Assembly (NCBI GenBank): GCA_007127165.1
Contig: SKZV01000128.1
Coordinates: 1-34,400 of the forward strand
From: Rhodovibrio sp.
GTDB taxonomy: Bacteria > Pseudomonadota > Alphaproteobacteria > Kiloniellales > Rhodovibrionaceae
Reading direction: 5' to 3'
DNA: 34,400 nt
Under the pieces are notes generated by a model, which worked only from the letters and a program-made list of their open reading frames with translations, ran no database searches and was not told the DNA's origin. Made by a program: the position numbers and the translations under genes. This document shows, one piece after another, positions 1 to 7,621 of the stretch; within the stretch, counting starts at the first letter, position 1; every line of letters begins with the position of its first letter.

Positions 1-682
1 ACAGCGAGATCCCCTTCGTCCCATCGGGCGCGTCGGGCAGGCGCGCGAGCACCAGATGCGCGATGTTCTCAGTCATCGCATGCTCGCCCCAGGTGATGTA
101 AATCTTTTGCCCGGTGATGCGGTAGTGCTCGCTATCGGGCACCGCGCGGGTTTTGAGCGCGCCCACGTCGGAGCCGGCCTGCGGCTCCGTGAGGTTCATC
201 GTGCCGGTCCACTCGCCGGATATCAGCTTGGGCAGGAAGACGCGCTTCTGCCAATCCGTTCCGTGCTCTTGCAGCGATTCTACCGCGCCGATGGTGAGCA
301 GCGGGCAGAGCGCCCAGGACATATTGGCGCTGTTCCACATCTCGATGAGCGCCAGCGCGACCGTCCACGGTAGCCCGTGGCCGCCATGCTCGCTATCGAA
401 GGGCAGGGCGTTCCAGCCCGCCTCGACATAAGCGGAGTAAGCTTCCGCAAAGCCCTCGGGCAGCCGCATCACGCCGTTCTCGAAGCGCACGCCTTCCCGA
501 TCCCCGGACCAGTTCAGCGGCGCGAGTTTCTCGTTCGCGAGCTTGGCGGCCTCCTCAAGGATGTGGTCGACGACCTCGGGTTCCGCCGCCTCATAGCCCG
601 GCAGCTCGGCAAGGCCAGCGAGCCCCGCGATCTCATTGAGGGCGAAGCGAATATCCTCGATCGGCGCGCGGTAGTCTGCCAT
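1..682 (-). CDS. Acyl-CoA dehydrogenase, N-terminal part (runs off the window)
   Basis: The minus-strand frame opens with ATG at 682 (MADYRAPIEDIRFALNEIAG) and stays open to base 1, giving about 227 residues of a protein whose FAD-binding and C-terminal parts lie outside the window. AGGAGG sits 10 bases upstream of the ATG, which fixes the start. The N-terminal region before the acyl-CoA dehydrogenase fold (YEAAEPEVVDHILEEAAK) resembles the long DmdC/FadE-type enzymes that oxidise acyl-CoA thioesters with FAD. The flavin signature MNLTEPQAGSDVGALKTRA lies near residue 175, followed by ITGQKIYITWGEH. Known for the family: alpha,beta-dehydrogenation of acyl-CoA, with electrons passed to ETF. 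The substrate (fatty acyl or methylmercaptopropionyl-CoA) cannot be decided from this part. No neighbour points to a pathway. Confidence 0.9.
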   Translation of the reverse strand, partial: MADYRAPIEDIRFALNEIAGLAGLAELPGYEAAEPEVVDHILEEAAKLANEKLAPLNWSGDREGVRFENGVMRLPEGFAEAYSAYVEAGWNALPFDSEHGGHGLPWTVALALIEMWNSANMSWALCPLLTIGAVESLQEHGTDWQKRVFLPKLISGEWTGTMNLTEPQAGSDVGALKTRAVPDSEHYRITGQKIYITWGEHAMTENIAHLVLARLPDAPDGTKGISL

Positions 683-973
683 GGCGGCAACCCTCCTGTT
701 CATCGGCCTTGGCTCGGTCGTTTCTAAGACCGGTCTTGCGTCTCCCCTAAATAGCCCCGGAACAACGGTAAGTCCAACAGCCTGCGACTCCCGTTATCGG
801 TGAGACTCGGGCGATCCCGCAGTTTTCCGGCGTCCCAACGCTCCTCGCCCTCTCAAGTGACCGCCCCAAGTGACCGCTGTGGCATTTCCGCTTAATACGG
901 CGTCCCTCGACCGGTGACATATAAGAAGTTGAATAATGAATATGTTCAGCGCATGATCCCACTTTCGACTAGA

Positions 974-1017
974 GCATTTTCAGGCGAAGTGGATACCGGT
1001 TCGCCGCCAGAAAATGC
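974..1017. repeat. Palindromic intergenic element, hairpin A
   Basis: The left arm (974-988, GCATTTTCAGGCGAA) pairs with the right arm (1000-1017, TTCGCCGCCAGAAAATGC): 8 bp and 6 bp of stem separated by a small asymmetric internal loop. The apex, GTGGATACCGG, overlaps an ACCGGT palindrome. The sequence resembles short palindromic repeats I recall being scattered between genes in many alphaproteobacteria, but that resemblance is from memory and was not searched. No T-tract follows, so it is not a clear terminator. Confidence 0.7.
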
Positions 1018-1031
1018 ATAAACACAATAAG

Positions 1032-1086
1032 CTAGAGCCTATTCCGTGAACCTGTCGTGAACCTGTTTGAACGGAATGGGCTCTAG
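1032..1086. repeat. Palindromic intergenic element, hairpin B, next to the kinase start
   Basis: The arms 1032-1047 (CTAGAGCCTATTCCGT) and 1071-1086 (ACGGAATGGGCTCTAG) are inverted copies matching at 15 of 16 positions. The single T/G position is a wobble pair in RNA. The loop is 23 bases and holds two copies of GTGAACCTGT-like sequence (1046-1065). The right arm ends 14 bases before the ATG of the histidine kinase at 1101, so a transcript starting upstream would carry this hairpin beside its ribosome-binding site. Confidence 0.75.
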
Positions 1087-1100
1087 GTGTGGTGGAGTTC

Positions 1101-2117
1101 ATGATTCTGTCGGATGCTGAGCGGGCCCCGGAAGATGGTTTTGCGAAGCTGTTCGAGCGAATCTACGACGGCGCGCTGCTGATCGATGTCGATAGCGGAC
1201 AGATCGTGGACGCGAACGCAGCCGCCGCGAAAGTGCTGGGTTACGAGCGCCGTGATCTGACGAAGCTCTGCGCCAGTGATATCCATCCGCACGAGATCCC
1301 GCGCTTCGAGAGCTTTGTCCATGAGGTCGTACGGCGCGGGAACTGGTGCAGCGACAGTCTGTCGTGCCGAACCCGTTCCGGCGAATTGATTCCGGCGGAG
1401 GTGCGCGCGACGTTCGTTCAGGTGTTCGGCCGCCGCTGCATCCTTGCCATCGTGCGCGAGCTTCGTACCCAGCAGCTTGCCGAACTCGGCCAGGCGGTAC
1501 GAAAGATCAACCACGATCTCCGCAACACCCTTACCACCGCGCAACTGTTATCGGATCATCTGCGGGAGAGCGAGGACCCTGAAATTCGTCGGGTTGCGGA
1601 GACCCTGACCCGGTCCATCGACCGCGCCGTCGGCCTTTGCCGTCAAACGCTCGCGGTGGGACGGGCGCAGGAATTGGACAGTAAACCCGTCCGTTTTCCG
1701 CTCGCCGAGTTGTTCACCGACATCGTGGCTGTCTCGGGATTGAGCGAGGCTGGAATCGAAGTGCACCTGGATTGCCCCGAAGATGCGAGGGTTTATGCAG
1801 ATTACGATCAGTTATTCCGCGTGCTGCTCAATCTCGTCCGGAATGCTGCGCAGGTGGACGGCGTCACCCGGATTTCGCTCTCCGCCACTTGCCGCGACGA
1901 TGCCATTAACGTCGATGTCGTTGACGATGGCCCAGGCTTGCCAGCGGAAATTGCGGCAAATCCCTTTACAGCGGGCGTGGCGGGACTCTCGGTTAAGGGA
2001 ACCGGCCTGGGCATGGCGATCGCGTCCGAACTGGCGAGTAAGAACCGGGGGAAGTTGGCATTGCTGTCGACCGGCGAGACGGGCACGCACTTTCGTCTGA
2101 CGCTGCCTGCGGGATAG
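1101..2117 (+). CDS. PAS-domain sensor histidine kinase, orphan
   Basis: This is a soluble two-domain kinase of 338 residues with no signal peptide or membrane segment. Residues about 15-120 form a PAS domain (FERIYDGALLIDVDSGQIVD, then GYERRDLTKLCASDIHP). The phosphoacceptor H box is KINHDLRNTL (His about 138). The ATPase domain shows the N box LLNLVRNAAQ, G1 DDGPGLP and G2 GTGLGMAIA, so all catalytic elements appear intact. It probably senses a cytoplasmic signal. I chose ATG 1101, preceded closely by GGTGGAG. An in-frame GTG at 1089 would add four residues but has no ribosome-binding site. No response regulator is nearby, so the partner is unknown. It converges on the DUF2794 gene with a 27-base gap. 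Confidence 0.9.
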   Translation: MILSDAERAPEDGFAKLFERIYDGALLIDVDSGQIVDANAAAAKVLGYERRDLTKLCASDIHPHEIPRFESFVHEVVRRGNWCSDSLSCRTRSGELIPAEVRATFVQVFGRRCILAIVRELRTQQLAELGQAVRKINHDLRNTLTTAQLLSDHLRESEDPEIRRVAETLTRSIDRAVGLCRQTLAVGRAQELDSKPVRFPLAELFTDIVAVSGLSEAGIEVHLDCPEDARVYADYDQLFRVLLNLVRNAAQVDGVTRISLSATCRDDAINVDVVDDGPGLPAEIAANPFTAGVAGLSVKGTGLGMAIASELASKNRGKLALLSTGETGTHFRLTLPAG

Positions 2118-2144
2118 TGGGCCGCGTCGGCGCAAAGACGTATG

Positions 2145-2474
2145 TCAGGAGATGACGGAGAACGACTGCCGCTTTTCCAGGACGCCAAGCGCTTCTTCCA
2201 GATTGTTGGCGCGCTTTAGCTTTTGGAGTCCGGCGTAAACGATGTATTCGCTTCCGGTATCGCGCTTGGCCACCGAGTAGAGCGGGCGTTCGTGAGTGTG
2301 GCGAAAGACCGAAAAGATCGCCATACCGTTCTTTTGGTCGATCGCGTAGTCCCGCCACTCACCGTTCGCGACGCAGCGTGCATAGAGGTTCAAAAGCTGT
2401 TGCAGCTCGGATCGGCTGAAAAACGTGGAGATACTGTGCGGCTTGGCAGAATTGATGTGGTGAAGCTTGCCCAT
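2145..2474 (-). CDS. DUF2794 family protein
   Basis: This is a 109-residue cytoplasmic protein of a family I know mainly from alphaproteobacteria; its function is not known. The family core runs from FFSRSELQQLLNLYARCVA through GEWRDYAID, FSVFRHTHERPLYSVAKR and YIVYAGLQKLKRA to the terminal EEALGVLEKR, and its length is normal for the family. The frame is open further upstream, but the family begins near MGKLHHINSAK, so ATG 2474 is preferred. A GTG four codons earlier (2486) lies two bases after a GGAG, so the start is uncertain by a few codons. It is transcribed alone, divergent from the thioredoxin-like gene. Confidence 0.85.
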   Translation of the reverse strand: MGKLHHINSAKPHSISTFFSRSELQQLLNLYARCVANGEWRDYAIDQKNGMAIFSVFRHTHERPLYSVAKRDTGSEYIVYAGLQKLKRANNLEEALGVLEKRQSFSVIS

Positions 2475-2615
2475 GGGCGCGTCCACTGCTCCTTTCCTAT
2501 CATCCTTACATAGTTTCGGACAAAACTCACCGCGCGTCCAGGGTGCGATTTGCCTCGGCACCTATTGAACCGCCTGTCCGCAGGCCGCAGATAAGGGGCG
2601 GCCCCCACAGGTATC

Positions 2616-2643
2616 AGCCCGCTTCGTAACGGAAAAGCGGGCT
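2616..2643 (+). other. Hairpin in the leader of the thioredoxin-like gene
   Basis: AGCCCGCTT (2616-2624) and AAGCGGGCT (2635-2643) form a perfect 9-bp stem with a 10-base loop, 25 bases before the GTG start at 2669. No T-tract follows on either strand, so it reads as a leader stem rather than a terminator. Its function is unknown. Confidence 0.4.
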
Positions 2644-2668
2644 TGCATCGAGATATGAGGAGACACTG

Positions 2669-3229
2669 GTGATGGTTTCCAAGGAGACCCCAGTCTGTGA
2701 TTTCGGCTGGAAAGCCGCGGACTTCGATCTTCCGGGCGTGGACGGTCGCCGCTACACGCTGGCGGACGTTCGCGGCGAGCGTGGCACGCTGATCATGTTC
2801 ATCTGCAACCACTGTCCCTATGTGCGAGCAGTGGTGGACCGAATTATCAGCGATGTCAAAGAGTTGCAGGCAATAGGCATTGGCGCGGCGGCGATCAGTT
2901 CGAACGACGCCGAAAGCCACCCCGAAGATTCCTTCGACAAGATGAAGGCCTTTGCGGAGGAGCATGGCTTCACCTTCCCCTACCTCTACGATGAATCGCA
3001 AGCGGTGGCGAAGGCTTATGGAGCTATTTGCACGCCGGATTTCTTTGGCTTCAACGCCGATTTGGAACTGCAGTACCGGGGCCGACTCGACGCTTCGCGC
3101 AAGGAGGCCGCTCCGAACGCCCGACGGGAGTTGTTGGAGGCGATGCGGCAGGTCGCGGACACCGGTGAGGGCCCGGCCGAGCAAATTCCGTCGATGGGCT
3201 GTTCGATCAAGTGGAAGGCGGCTGCATAG
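2669..3229 (+). CDS. Thioredoxin-fold (AhpC/TSA, redoxin) family protein
   Basis: The protein has 186 residues and no signal peptide, so it is probably cytoplasmic. The peroxiredoxin/TlpA-like fold is shown by FDLPGVDGRRYTLADVRGER followed by LIMFICNHCPYVRAVVDRI. The CNHC pair (residues 46 and 49) is the expected redox-active CxxC. FPYLYDESQAVAKAYGAICTPDFFGF carries the conserved cis-Pro region (TPD). Members of this family are usually annotated as thioredoxin family or redoxin proteins, and the electron partner is unknown. GAGGAG at 2657-2662 lies 6 bases before GTG 2669 and 9 before ATG 2672, so either may be used. It precedes the TPR-bamB-der genes but is separated from them by 142 bases. 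Confidence 0.87.
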   Translation: MMVSKETPVCDFGWKAADFDLPGVDGRRYTLADVRGERGTLIMFICNHCPYVRAVVDRIISDVKELQAIGIGAAAISSNDAESHPEDSFDKMKAFAEEHGFTFPYLYDESQAVAKAYGAICTPDFFGFNADLELQYRGRLDASRKEAAPNARRELLEAMRQVADTGEGPAEQIPSMGCSIKWKAAA

Positions 3230-3266
3230 GAGTCTTTTTCCTGCCGGAACAGGACCTTTGTGGCGC

Positions 3267-3307
3267 GCCGCCGGTTTGCGGGCTTTCCAAGGAAGGCGGC
3301 CTTCTCT
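3267..3307 (+). terminator. Possible weak terminator after the thioredoxin-like gene
   Basis: GCCGCC (3267-3272) can pair with GGCGGC (3295-3300), enclosing a smaller CTTTC-CAAG-GAAGG hairpin. Pyrimidine-rich CTTCTCT follows instead of a clean T-tract. Termination is plausible but weak. Confidence 0.3.
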
Positions 3308-3371
3308 AATGTGGCAGCGATTTCGAGCCACCTTCGGGTCTGGCGAGGCGGATGCTATATAGGATAAAGCA

Positions 3372-4016
3372 GTGACGGATATCTTTACCGAAGTCGACGA
3401 GGACATCCGCAAGGAACGCTACCTCCATCTGTGGAAGAAATACGGACCCTGGGCCATTGCCTTGGCTGTCCTCTTGGTGGCGAGCGTTGCGGGCTGGCAG
3501 GGCTGGCAGGCCTATCAGCAAAGCCAGGCCGAGCAGGCCTCCGAACGCTATATCGAGGCGGCGCGCGCCATCGATGAGGGCGAGCGCGGGGCAGCCTTGT
3601 CGACGCTTGACGAGATTGCCCGGCCGAACGCCTCCGACACGACGCTTCTGGCGGCCTTCCGGCAGGCGGAACTCATGGCGCAGGAAGGCGAAACCGGGGA
3701 AGCTGTGGCGATCTGGGAGCGCATCGCCGAGAGCAGTGGGCCGCCGCCGCATTTTCGCTCGCTGGCGACGATCTACGCCGTGATGCATCAGGTCGAAGAG
3801 GGTAATCCACAAGCTCTGAGCGAACGCCTGGAGCCCCTCGCGCAGTCCGACGACCCCTTCCGACATACGGCGCTCGAATTGCAGGCGCTGCTGGCGCAAA
3901 AGCAGGGTGACGATAGCCGCGCCGCCGAACTCTACGGCCGGGTTGTCGAGGGAAGCGGGGTTCCTGCCGCACAACGCCAGCGCGCCGAGCAGATGCGCGC
4001 TTTGCTGGAGGGTTAA
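3372..4016 (+). CDS. YfgM-like TPR membrane protein
   Basis: The protein has 214 residues: a short cytoplasmic N-terminus (EDIRKERYLHLWKKYGPW), one membrane segment at about 27-45 (AIALAVLLVASVAGW) and a helical, Ala/Glu-rich C-terminal part built of TPR-like repeats predicted to be periplasmic. This matches the YfgM family; in Escherichia coli YfgM is a SecYEG-associated periplasmic factor encoded directly upstream of bamB and der, the same order seen here. The start is GTG 3372 with AGGA 7 bases upstream. Eight bases separate its stop from bamB, so the three genes probably form one operon. The role in protein export is inferred from family and synteny. Confidence 0.85.
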   Translation: MTDIFTEVDEDIRKERYLHLWKKYGPWAIALAVLLVASVAGWQGWQAYQQSQAEQASERYIEAARAIDEGERGAALSTLDEIARPNASDTTLLAAFRQAELMAQEGETGEAVAIWERIAESSGPPPHFRSLATIYAVMHQVEEGNPQALSERLEPLAQSDDPFRHTALELQALLAQKQGDDSRAAELYGRVVEGSGVPAAQRQRAEQMRALLEG

Positions 4017-4024
4017 TCGCGCCA

Positions 4025-5341
4025 ATGCGAGTCAACTTGAAATTTCTGCCGATTGTCATGACGGCCTTTCTGGTCTCCGGCTGCGGGATCTTCAGTGAAG
4101 ACAGCGAGCCGCTACCGGGAGAGCGCATCTCGATTCTCGCTGCGGACTTTGGCGTCGAGGTCGACCCCGAACTTGCCGGGCAGCCGCCACAGCTTCCCCG
4201 GGTGCGCCAGAACGATAGCTGGTCCCAGCCGGGTGGCGCGGCCGGTCATGCCATGGGGCATCTTGCACTCTCCGACTCGCTGTCGCAGGCTTGGCGCGCG
4301 GATATCGGACGCGGTAACCGCTATGACCGGCAGATCCTGGGCGAGCCGGTCGTGGCCAATGGCCGCATCTACACGATGGATTCGGTTTCGACCGTCAGCG
4401 CCTACGATTCGCGGAGCGGTCAGCGCGTCTGGCGCAGGGACCTGACTCCGGAGGACGAACGGCGCGGCTTCTTCGGTGGCGGTGTCGCTTACGAGGATGG
4501 GCGGGTTTTCGTCACGACCGGCTTTGGGCGGGTTTTCGCGCTGGACGCCGACAGTGGGGAGACCATCTGGTCGCGCAGTGCGGGCGCGCCGATGCGGGCC
4601 GGTCCCGCAGTGCGCGACGGCCGTGTGATCGCGACGACGGTCAATAACCGCAGCGTCGCGCTTTCGGCGGACGACGGCCGCGAACTCTGGACACATCAGG
4701 GAATAGAAGAAGAAGCCGGGTTGCTTGGCACTGCGAGCCCGGCAATCGGCGAGGGCGTGGTGCTGTTGCCCTATTCGTCCGGCGAGTTGTTTGCGGTGCT
4801 GGCCGAGAACGGGCGGCTGCTCTGGCGCGATACCATGGGCGGGGGACTCCGGACCGATCCGATCGCCTCGCTCTCGGATATTCGCGGCATGCCGGTGATC
4901 GATCGCGGCCGGGTCTTTGCCGTCAGCAACGCTAACCGCGCGGTGGGCATCGACCTGCAGCGCGGCGCGCGGGCCTGGGAGCGGGAAATCGGCTCCACGC
5001 AGATGCCCTGGGTTGCCAACGGAGAACTTTTCCTGGTCTCGAACCGCGCCCAGGTCGTGGCGATGGAGGCGGAGACCGGGCGCGTTCGCTGGATGACCCA
5101 CCTGGAGCAATATCAGAGGCCGGATGAGCGGCGCGACGCGATCGAGTGGCATGGACCGGTCTTGGCCGGAGAGCGGCTGATCCTGGCGGGAAGTCATGGT
5201 GAAGCCGTGATGCTTTCGCCGCAGGACGGTTCGGTGCTGAATAGCATCAGCCTGCCCTCGGGTGCGACGGTTCCACCGGTGGTGGCTGACGGAACCCTTT
5301 ATATTCTTACGGAGGACGCCACGCTGGTGGCGTACCGCTGA
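4025..5341 (+). CDS. bamB: Outer membrane assembly lipoprotein BamB
   Basis: The protein has 438 residues. The N-terminus is a lipoprotein signal (MRVNLKFLPIVMTAFLVSGC) with lipobox LVSGC, so Cys20 should be lipidated and the protein anchored in the outer membrane facing the periplasm. The rest is a beta-propeller of PQQ-like repeats, with recurring blade motifs such as VYAFDADSG-like FALDADSGETIW, VALSADDGRELW, GIDLQRGARAWE and VAMEAETGRVRW. BamB is a scaffold of the BAM complex that inserts beta-barrel proteins such as LptD, which is encoded later in this window. It lies between the TPR protein and der, as in many proteobacteria. It is somewhat longer than the E. coli protein (392 residues), mainly at the N-terminus. 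Confidence 0.95.
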   Translation: MRVNLKFLPIVMTAFLVSGCGIFSEDSEPLPGERISILAADFGVEVDPELAGQPPQLPRVRQNDSWSQPGGAAGHAMGHLALSDSLSQAWRADIGRGNRYDRQILGEPVVANGRIYTMDSVSTVSAYDSRSGQRVWRRDLTPEDERRGFFGGGVAYEDGRVFVTTGFGRVFALDADSGETIWSRSAGAPMRAGPAVRDGRVIATTVNNRSVALSADDGRELWTHQGIEEEAGLLGTASPAIGEGVVLLPYSSGELFAVLAENGRLLWRDTMGGGLRTDPIASLSDIRGMPVIDRGRVFAVSNANRAVGIDLQRGARAWEREIGSTQMPWVANGELFLVSNRAQVVAMEAETGRVRWMTHLEQYQRPDERRDAIEWHGPVLAGERLILAGSHGEAVMLSPQDGSVLNSISLPSGATVPPVVADGTLYILTEDATLVAYR

Positions 5342-5352
5342 TCGACCGAGCC

Positions 5353-6717
5353 ATGACGTTCACTGTTGCCATCGTCGGGCGCCCCAACGTGGGTAAGTCT
5401 ACTCTGTTCAACCGCTTGGTGCGGCAGCGCCTTGCGTTGGTGGACGATACGCCCGGTGTCACTCGTGACCGCCGGGAAGGCGAGGGCAAGCTTTTCGACC
5501 TGACCTTCCGGCTTTTCGACACCGCCGGGTTCGAGGACGCGCGGGACGACAGCCTGGAAGCGAGGATGCGCAGGCAGAGCGAGTTGGCGATCGAGGAAGC
5601 GGATGCCGTCCTCATGATGTTCGATGCGCGCGCCGGCGTCACGGCAAGCGATGAAGTCTTCGCGGAGCAACTGCGGCGCAGTTCCAAGCCGGTATTGCTG
5701 CTGGCGAACAAGTGCGAGGCACGCTTCGCGCAGGATGGATTGGCTGAAGCCTTCGCGCTGGGTCTGGGGGAGCCGATCCCCTTCTCCGCCGAACACGCCG
5801 AAGGGCTGGACCCGCTCTACGACTTCCTGAAAGAGGCCATCGACGTGGCGGCTGCCGCTGAGGAAGAGCCGGAGGAAGCCGAGGGAGAGGACGCGGAGGA
5901 CCAGTCCGAGCCGAGCGCGTTGCAACTCGCCATCGTGGGTCGGCCCAACGTCGGCAAATCAACGTTGATCAACCGGCTTCTAGAGGAGGAACGGCTCCTG
6001 ACCGGGCCGGAGGCCGGGATTACCCGCGATTCCATTGCGGTGGACTGGGTTTACAAGGATCGGCCGATCAAGCTGATCGACACCGCCGGGATGCGCCGCA
6101 AGGCACGGGTTGAGGAGAAGCTGGAAAAGCTTGCCGTCGCCGACGGTCTGCGCGCGGTGCGCTTCGCGCATGTCGTGGTGCTGGTGCTCGATGCGGAGCA
6201 GGGCCTCGACAAGCAGGACTTGACGATTGCCAGCCATACGGTCGAGGAAGGCCGCGCGCTGGTCGTGGCCGTGAACAAGTGGGATGCGGTGCGCGACAAG
6301 GACGCCGCCATGGCGGCCGTCCGCGACCGGCTGCAACGCTCGCTGCCGCAGGTAAAGGGGATCCCCGTGATCGCGGTGTCCGGCCTGCGGGGCACCAACC
6401 TCGACGTGTTGCTGGATGCGGTGCTGTCCGCCTATGACCTCTGGAACGCGAAGCTGGCGACGCCGGACCTCAATCGATGGCTTGCGGACGCCACCGCCGC
6501 GCATCCGCCGCCATCCGTCTCCGGCCGCCGGATTCGGCTCAAGTACATCTCCCAGCCAAAGGCGCGGCCGCCGACGTTCATCATCTTCTGCTCGCGGCCG
6601 AAAGATATTCCGGAATCGTATCTGCGTTATCTGGAAAACGCTCTGCGCACCGACTTCGAACTCCCCGGAACCCCGCTGCGATTCGTGTTGCGAAAGAGCA
6701 AGAACCCCTACGCTTAG
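5353..6717 (+). CDS. der: Ribosome assembly GTPase Der (EngA)
   Basis: The protein has 454 residues and two tandem GTPase domains followed by a KH-like C-terminal domain, the arrangement unique to Der, which acts in 50S subunit maturation. Domain 1 shows GRPNVGKST (9-17), DTPGVTRD, DTAGFED and NKCE. Domain 2 repeats GRPNVGKST, then DTAGMRRK and NKWD. A Glu-rich linker of about 25 residues (EEEPEEAEGEDAEDQ) joins them, as is common in alphaproteobacteria. The C-terminus GTPLRFVLRKSKNPY is typical. It starts 11 bases after bamB, so it is probably cotranscribed, and its stop codon lies inside the stem of the terminator that ends the operon. Confidence 0.97.
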   Translation: MTFTVAIVGRPNVGKSTLFNRLVRQRLALVDDTPGVTRDRREGEGKLFDLTFRLFDTAGFEDARDDSLEARMRRQSELAIEEADAVLMMFDARAGVTASDEVFAEQLRRSSKPVLLLANKCEARFAQDGLAEAFALGLGEPIPFSAEHAEGLDPLYDFLKEAIDVAAAAEEEPEEAEGEDAEDQSEPSALQLAIVGRPNVGKSTLINRLLEEERLLTGPEAGITRDSIAVDWVYKDRPIKLIDTAGMRRKARVEEKLEKLAVADGLRAVRFAHVVVLVLDAEQGLDKQDLTIASHTVEEGRALVVAVNKWDAVRDKDAAMAAVRDRLQRSLPQVKGIPVIAVSGLRGTNLDVLLDAVLSAYDLWNAKLATPDLNRWLADATAAHPPPSVSGRRIRLKYISQPKARPPTFIIFCSRPKDIPESYLRYLENALRTDFELPGTPLRFVLRKSKNPYA

Positions 6718-6761
6718 CGCCTTTTCCGTCTCTCCGGAAAAGACGCTAACTCTAAGTTTTT
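6714..6761 (+). terminator. Intrinsic terminator of the bamB-der operon
   Basis: The arms 6714-6728 (TTAGCGCCTTTTCCG) and 6735-6749 (CGGAAAAGACGCTAA) form a 15-bp stem with one wobble pair and a 6-base loop. A short spacer and TTTTT (6757-6761) follow. The left arm includes the TAG stop of der. Confidence 0.75.
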
Positions 6762-6884
6762 GGGAATTTCCGAAACGACCTGTGAGGGCGCTGGTCGGAG
6801 TCCCGCGACGCGACTTCAGCAGTGTTGTGGCCGCATCCGACTTCTGAACGTCAGCGGTGCACAACCCGTGCCCAGCTCCTCGCG

Positions 6885-7283
6885 TCAGTTCGGGTCGTGC
6901 TCCGCGAGCCATTCCTCGAGCTGCTCGATCTCGCGCTCCTGCGCTTCGATGATCTCCTGCGCGAGCTGTAGCATCTCCGGATCCTCGCCATGCTCGAGAA
7001 GCACCTCGGCCTTGTCGATCGCAGCCTGGTGGTGCGGGATCATCGCCCTGGCGAAGTCGGCGTCAGCGTCGCTGGTGTACTCCAGCTCCATCATTTCGGC
7101 GTGCATGCGCTCCATCGCTTCCTTGTACCCTTGGACGGCCGCGTCCTCGGTGTATGCCTCGGCTTCCTCATGCCCGTTCTCATGGATCTCGTTGTGATCG
7201 GCTTCGGCGAGAGCGGTGCCGGAGACGGCCGAGCCGAAGCCGACGGCGAATACAACGGCCAGGATGCGGCTTGTCGAGGTCAT
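6885..7283 (-). CDS. Secreted DUF305 family protein
   Basis: The protein has 132 residues. Residues 1-26 (MTSTSRILAVVFAVGFGSAV, ending ALA) form a signal peptide, so the mature protein is periplasmic or secreted. The DUF305 core is YKEAMERMHAEMMELEYTSD, then DFARAMIPHHQAAIDKAE and EIIEAQEREIEQLEEW. It is a helical, His/Met/Glu-rich domain; some relatives (CopM) bind copper, and the MIPHHQ motif and Met/His clusters fit a metal-binding role, but that is inference. GGAGG lies 7 bases before ATG 7283; the open frame reaches further upstream without a ribosome-binding site. It is monocistronic and convergent with der. Confidence 0.88.
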   Translation of the reverse strand: MTSTSRILAVVFAVGFGSAVSGTALAEADHNEIHENGHEEAEAYTEDAAVQGYKEAMERMHAEMMELEYTSDADADFARAMIPHHQAAIDKAEVLLEHGEDPEMLQLAQEIIEAQEREIEQLEEWLAEHDPN

Positions 7284-7621
7284 GGTGGTCCTCCGTTTCG
7301 GGGGGCGAGGGTTCTCCATAAACGATTAAAGCGGGATCACTTATCTCCGAGCTGTCCGCCTGAAAATGCTATAACAAAGGAGATGGCTCTTCTCCATCCC
7401 ACGTGCTCGAAGGTCGACACCGTCGCGGCGCGGCCTCGGGCAGGAGTCGCCTTTGCCCTGAGACGCTTCAGCTCACATTCCCCGGACGACATCGGCTTCC
7501 AAACCAGAGATTGCGAGTCCGAACGTTCTTAGTCAAGTTTAGCCCGTGCCTGGGGACCGCGCTCATTAGGGTCCAAGGCATACGGAAGCTGTATCTCAGG
7601 CGTTCATCCGGGAAACGCGGG
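7284..7621. other. Intergenic region with a half copy of the palindromic element
   Basis: There is no supported gene in these 338 bases. On the minus strand, 7370-7355 reads AGCATTTTCAGGCGGA, matching 15 of 16 bases of the left arm of the element at 973-988, but the second arm is missing. A 49-codon plus-strand ORF (7383-7532) starts right after AAAGGAG but has no recognisable content. The promoter of the DUF305 gene should lie here; I could not place it. Confidence 0.45.

Noticed and set aside
747-962. 71-codon minus-strand ORF in the gap after the acyl-CoA dehydrogenase
   Set aside because: No ribosome-binding site and no recognisable domain; the composition (Cys, Arg, Ser mix) looks like translated non-coding DNA.
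3333-3361. TTCGGG-17-TATATA promoter-like pair before the YfgM-like gene
   Set aside because: A start about 7 bases after the TATATA would leave almost no leader and remove the ribosome-binding site at 3361-3364; the -35 match is poor.
7383-7532. 49-codon plus-strand ORF starting right after AAAGGAG
   Set aside because: The spacing between AAAGGAG and ATG is almost zero and the peptide has no family-like features; it lies in a region with a decayed repeat.
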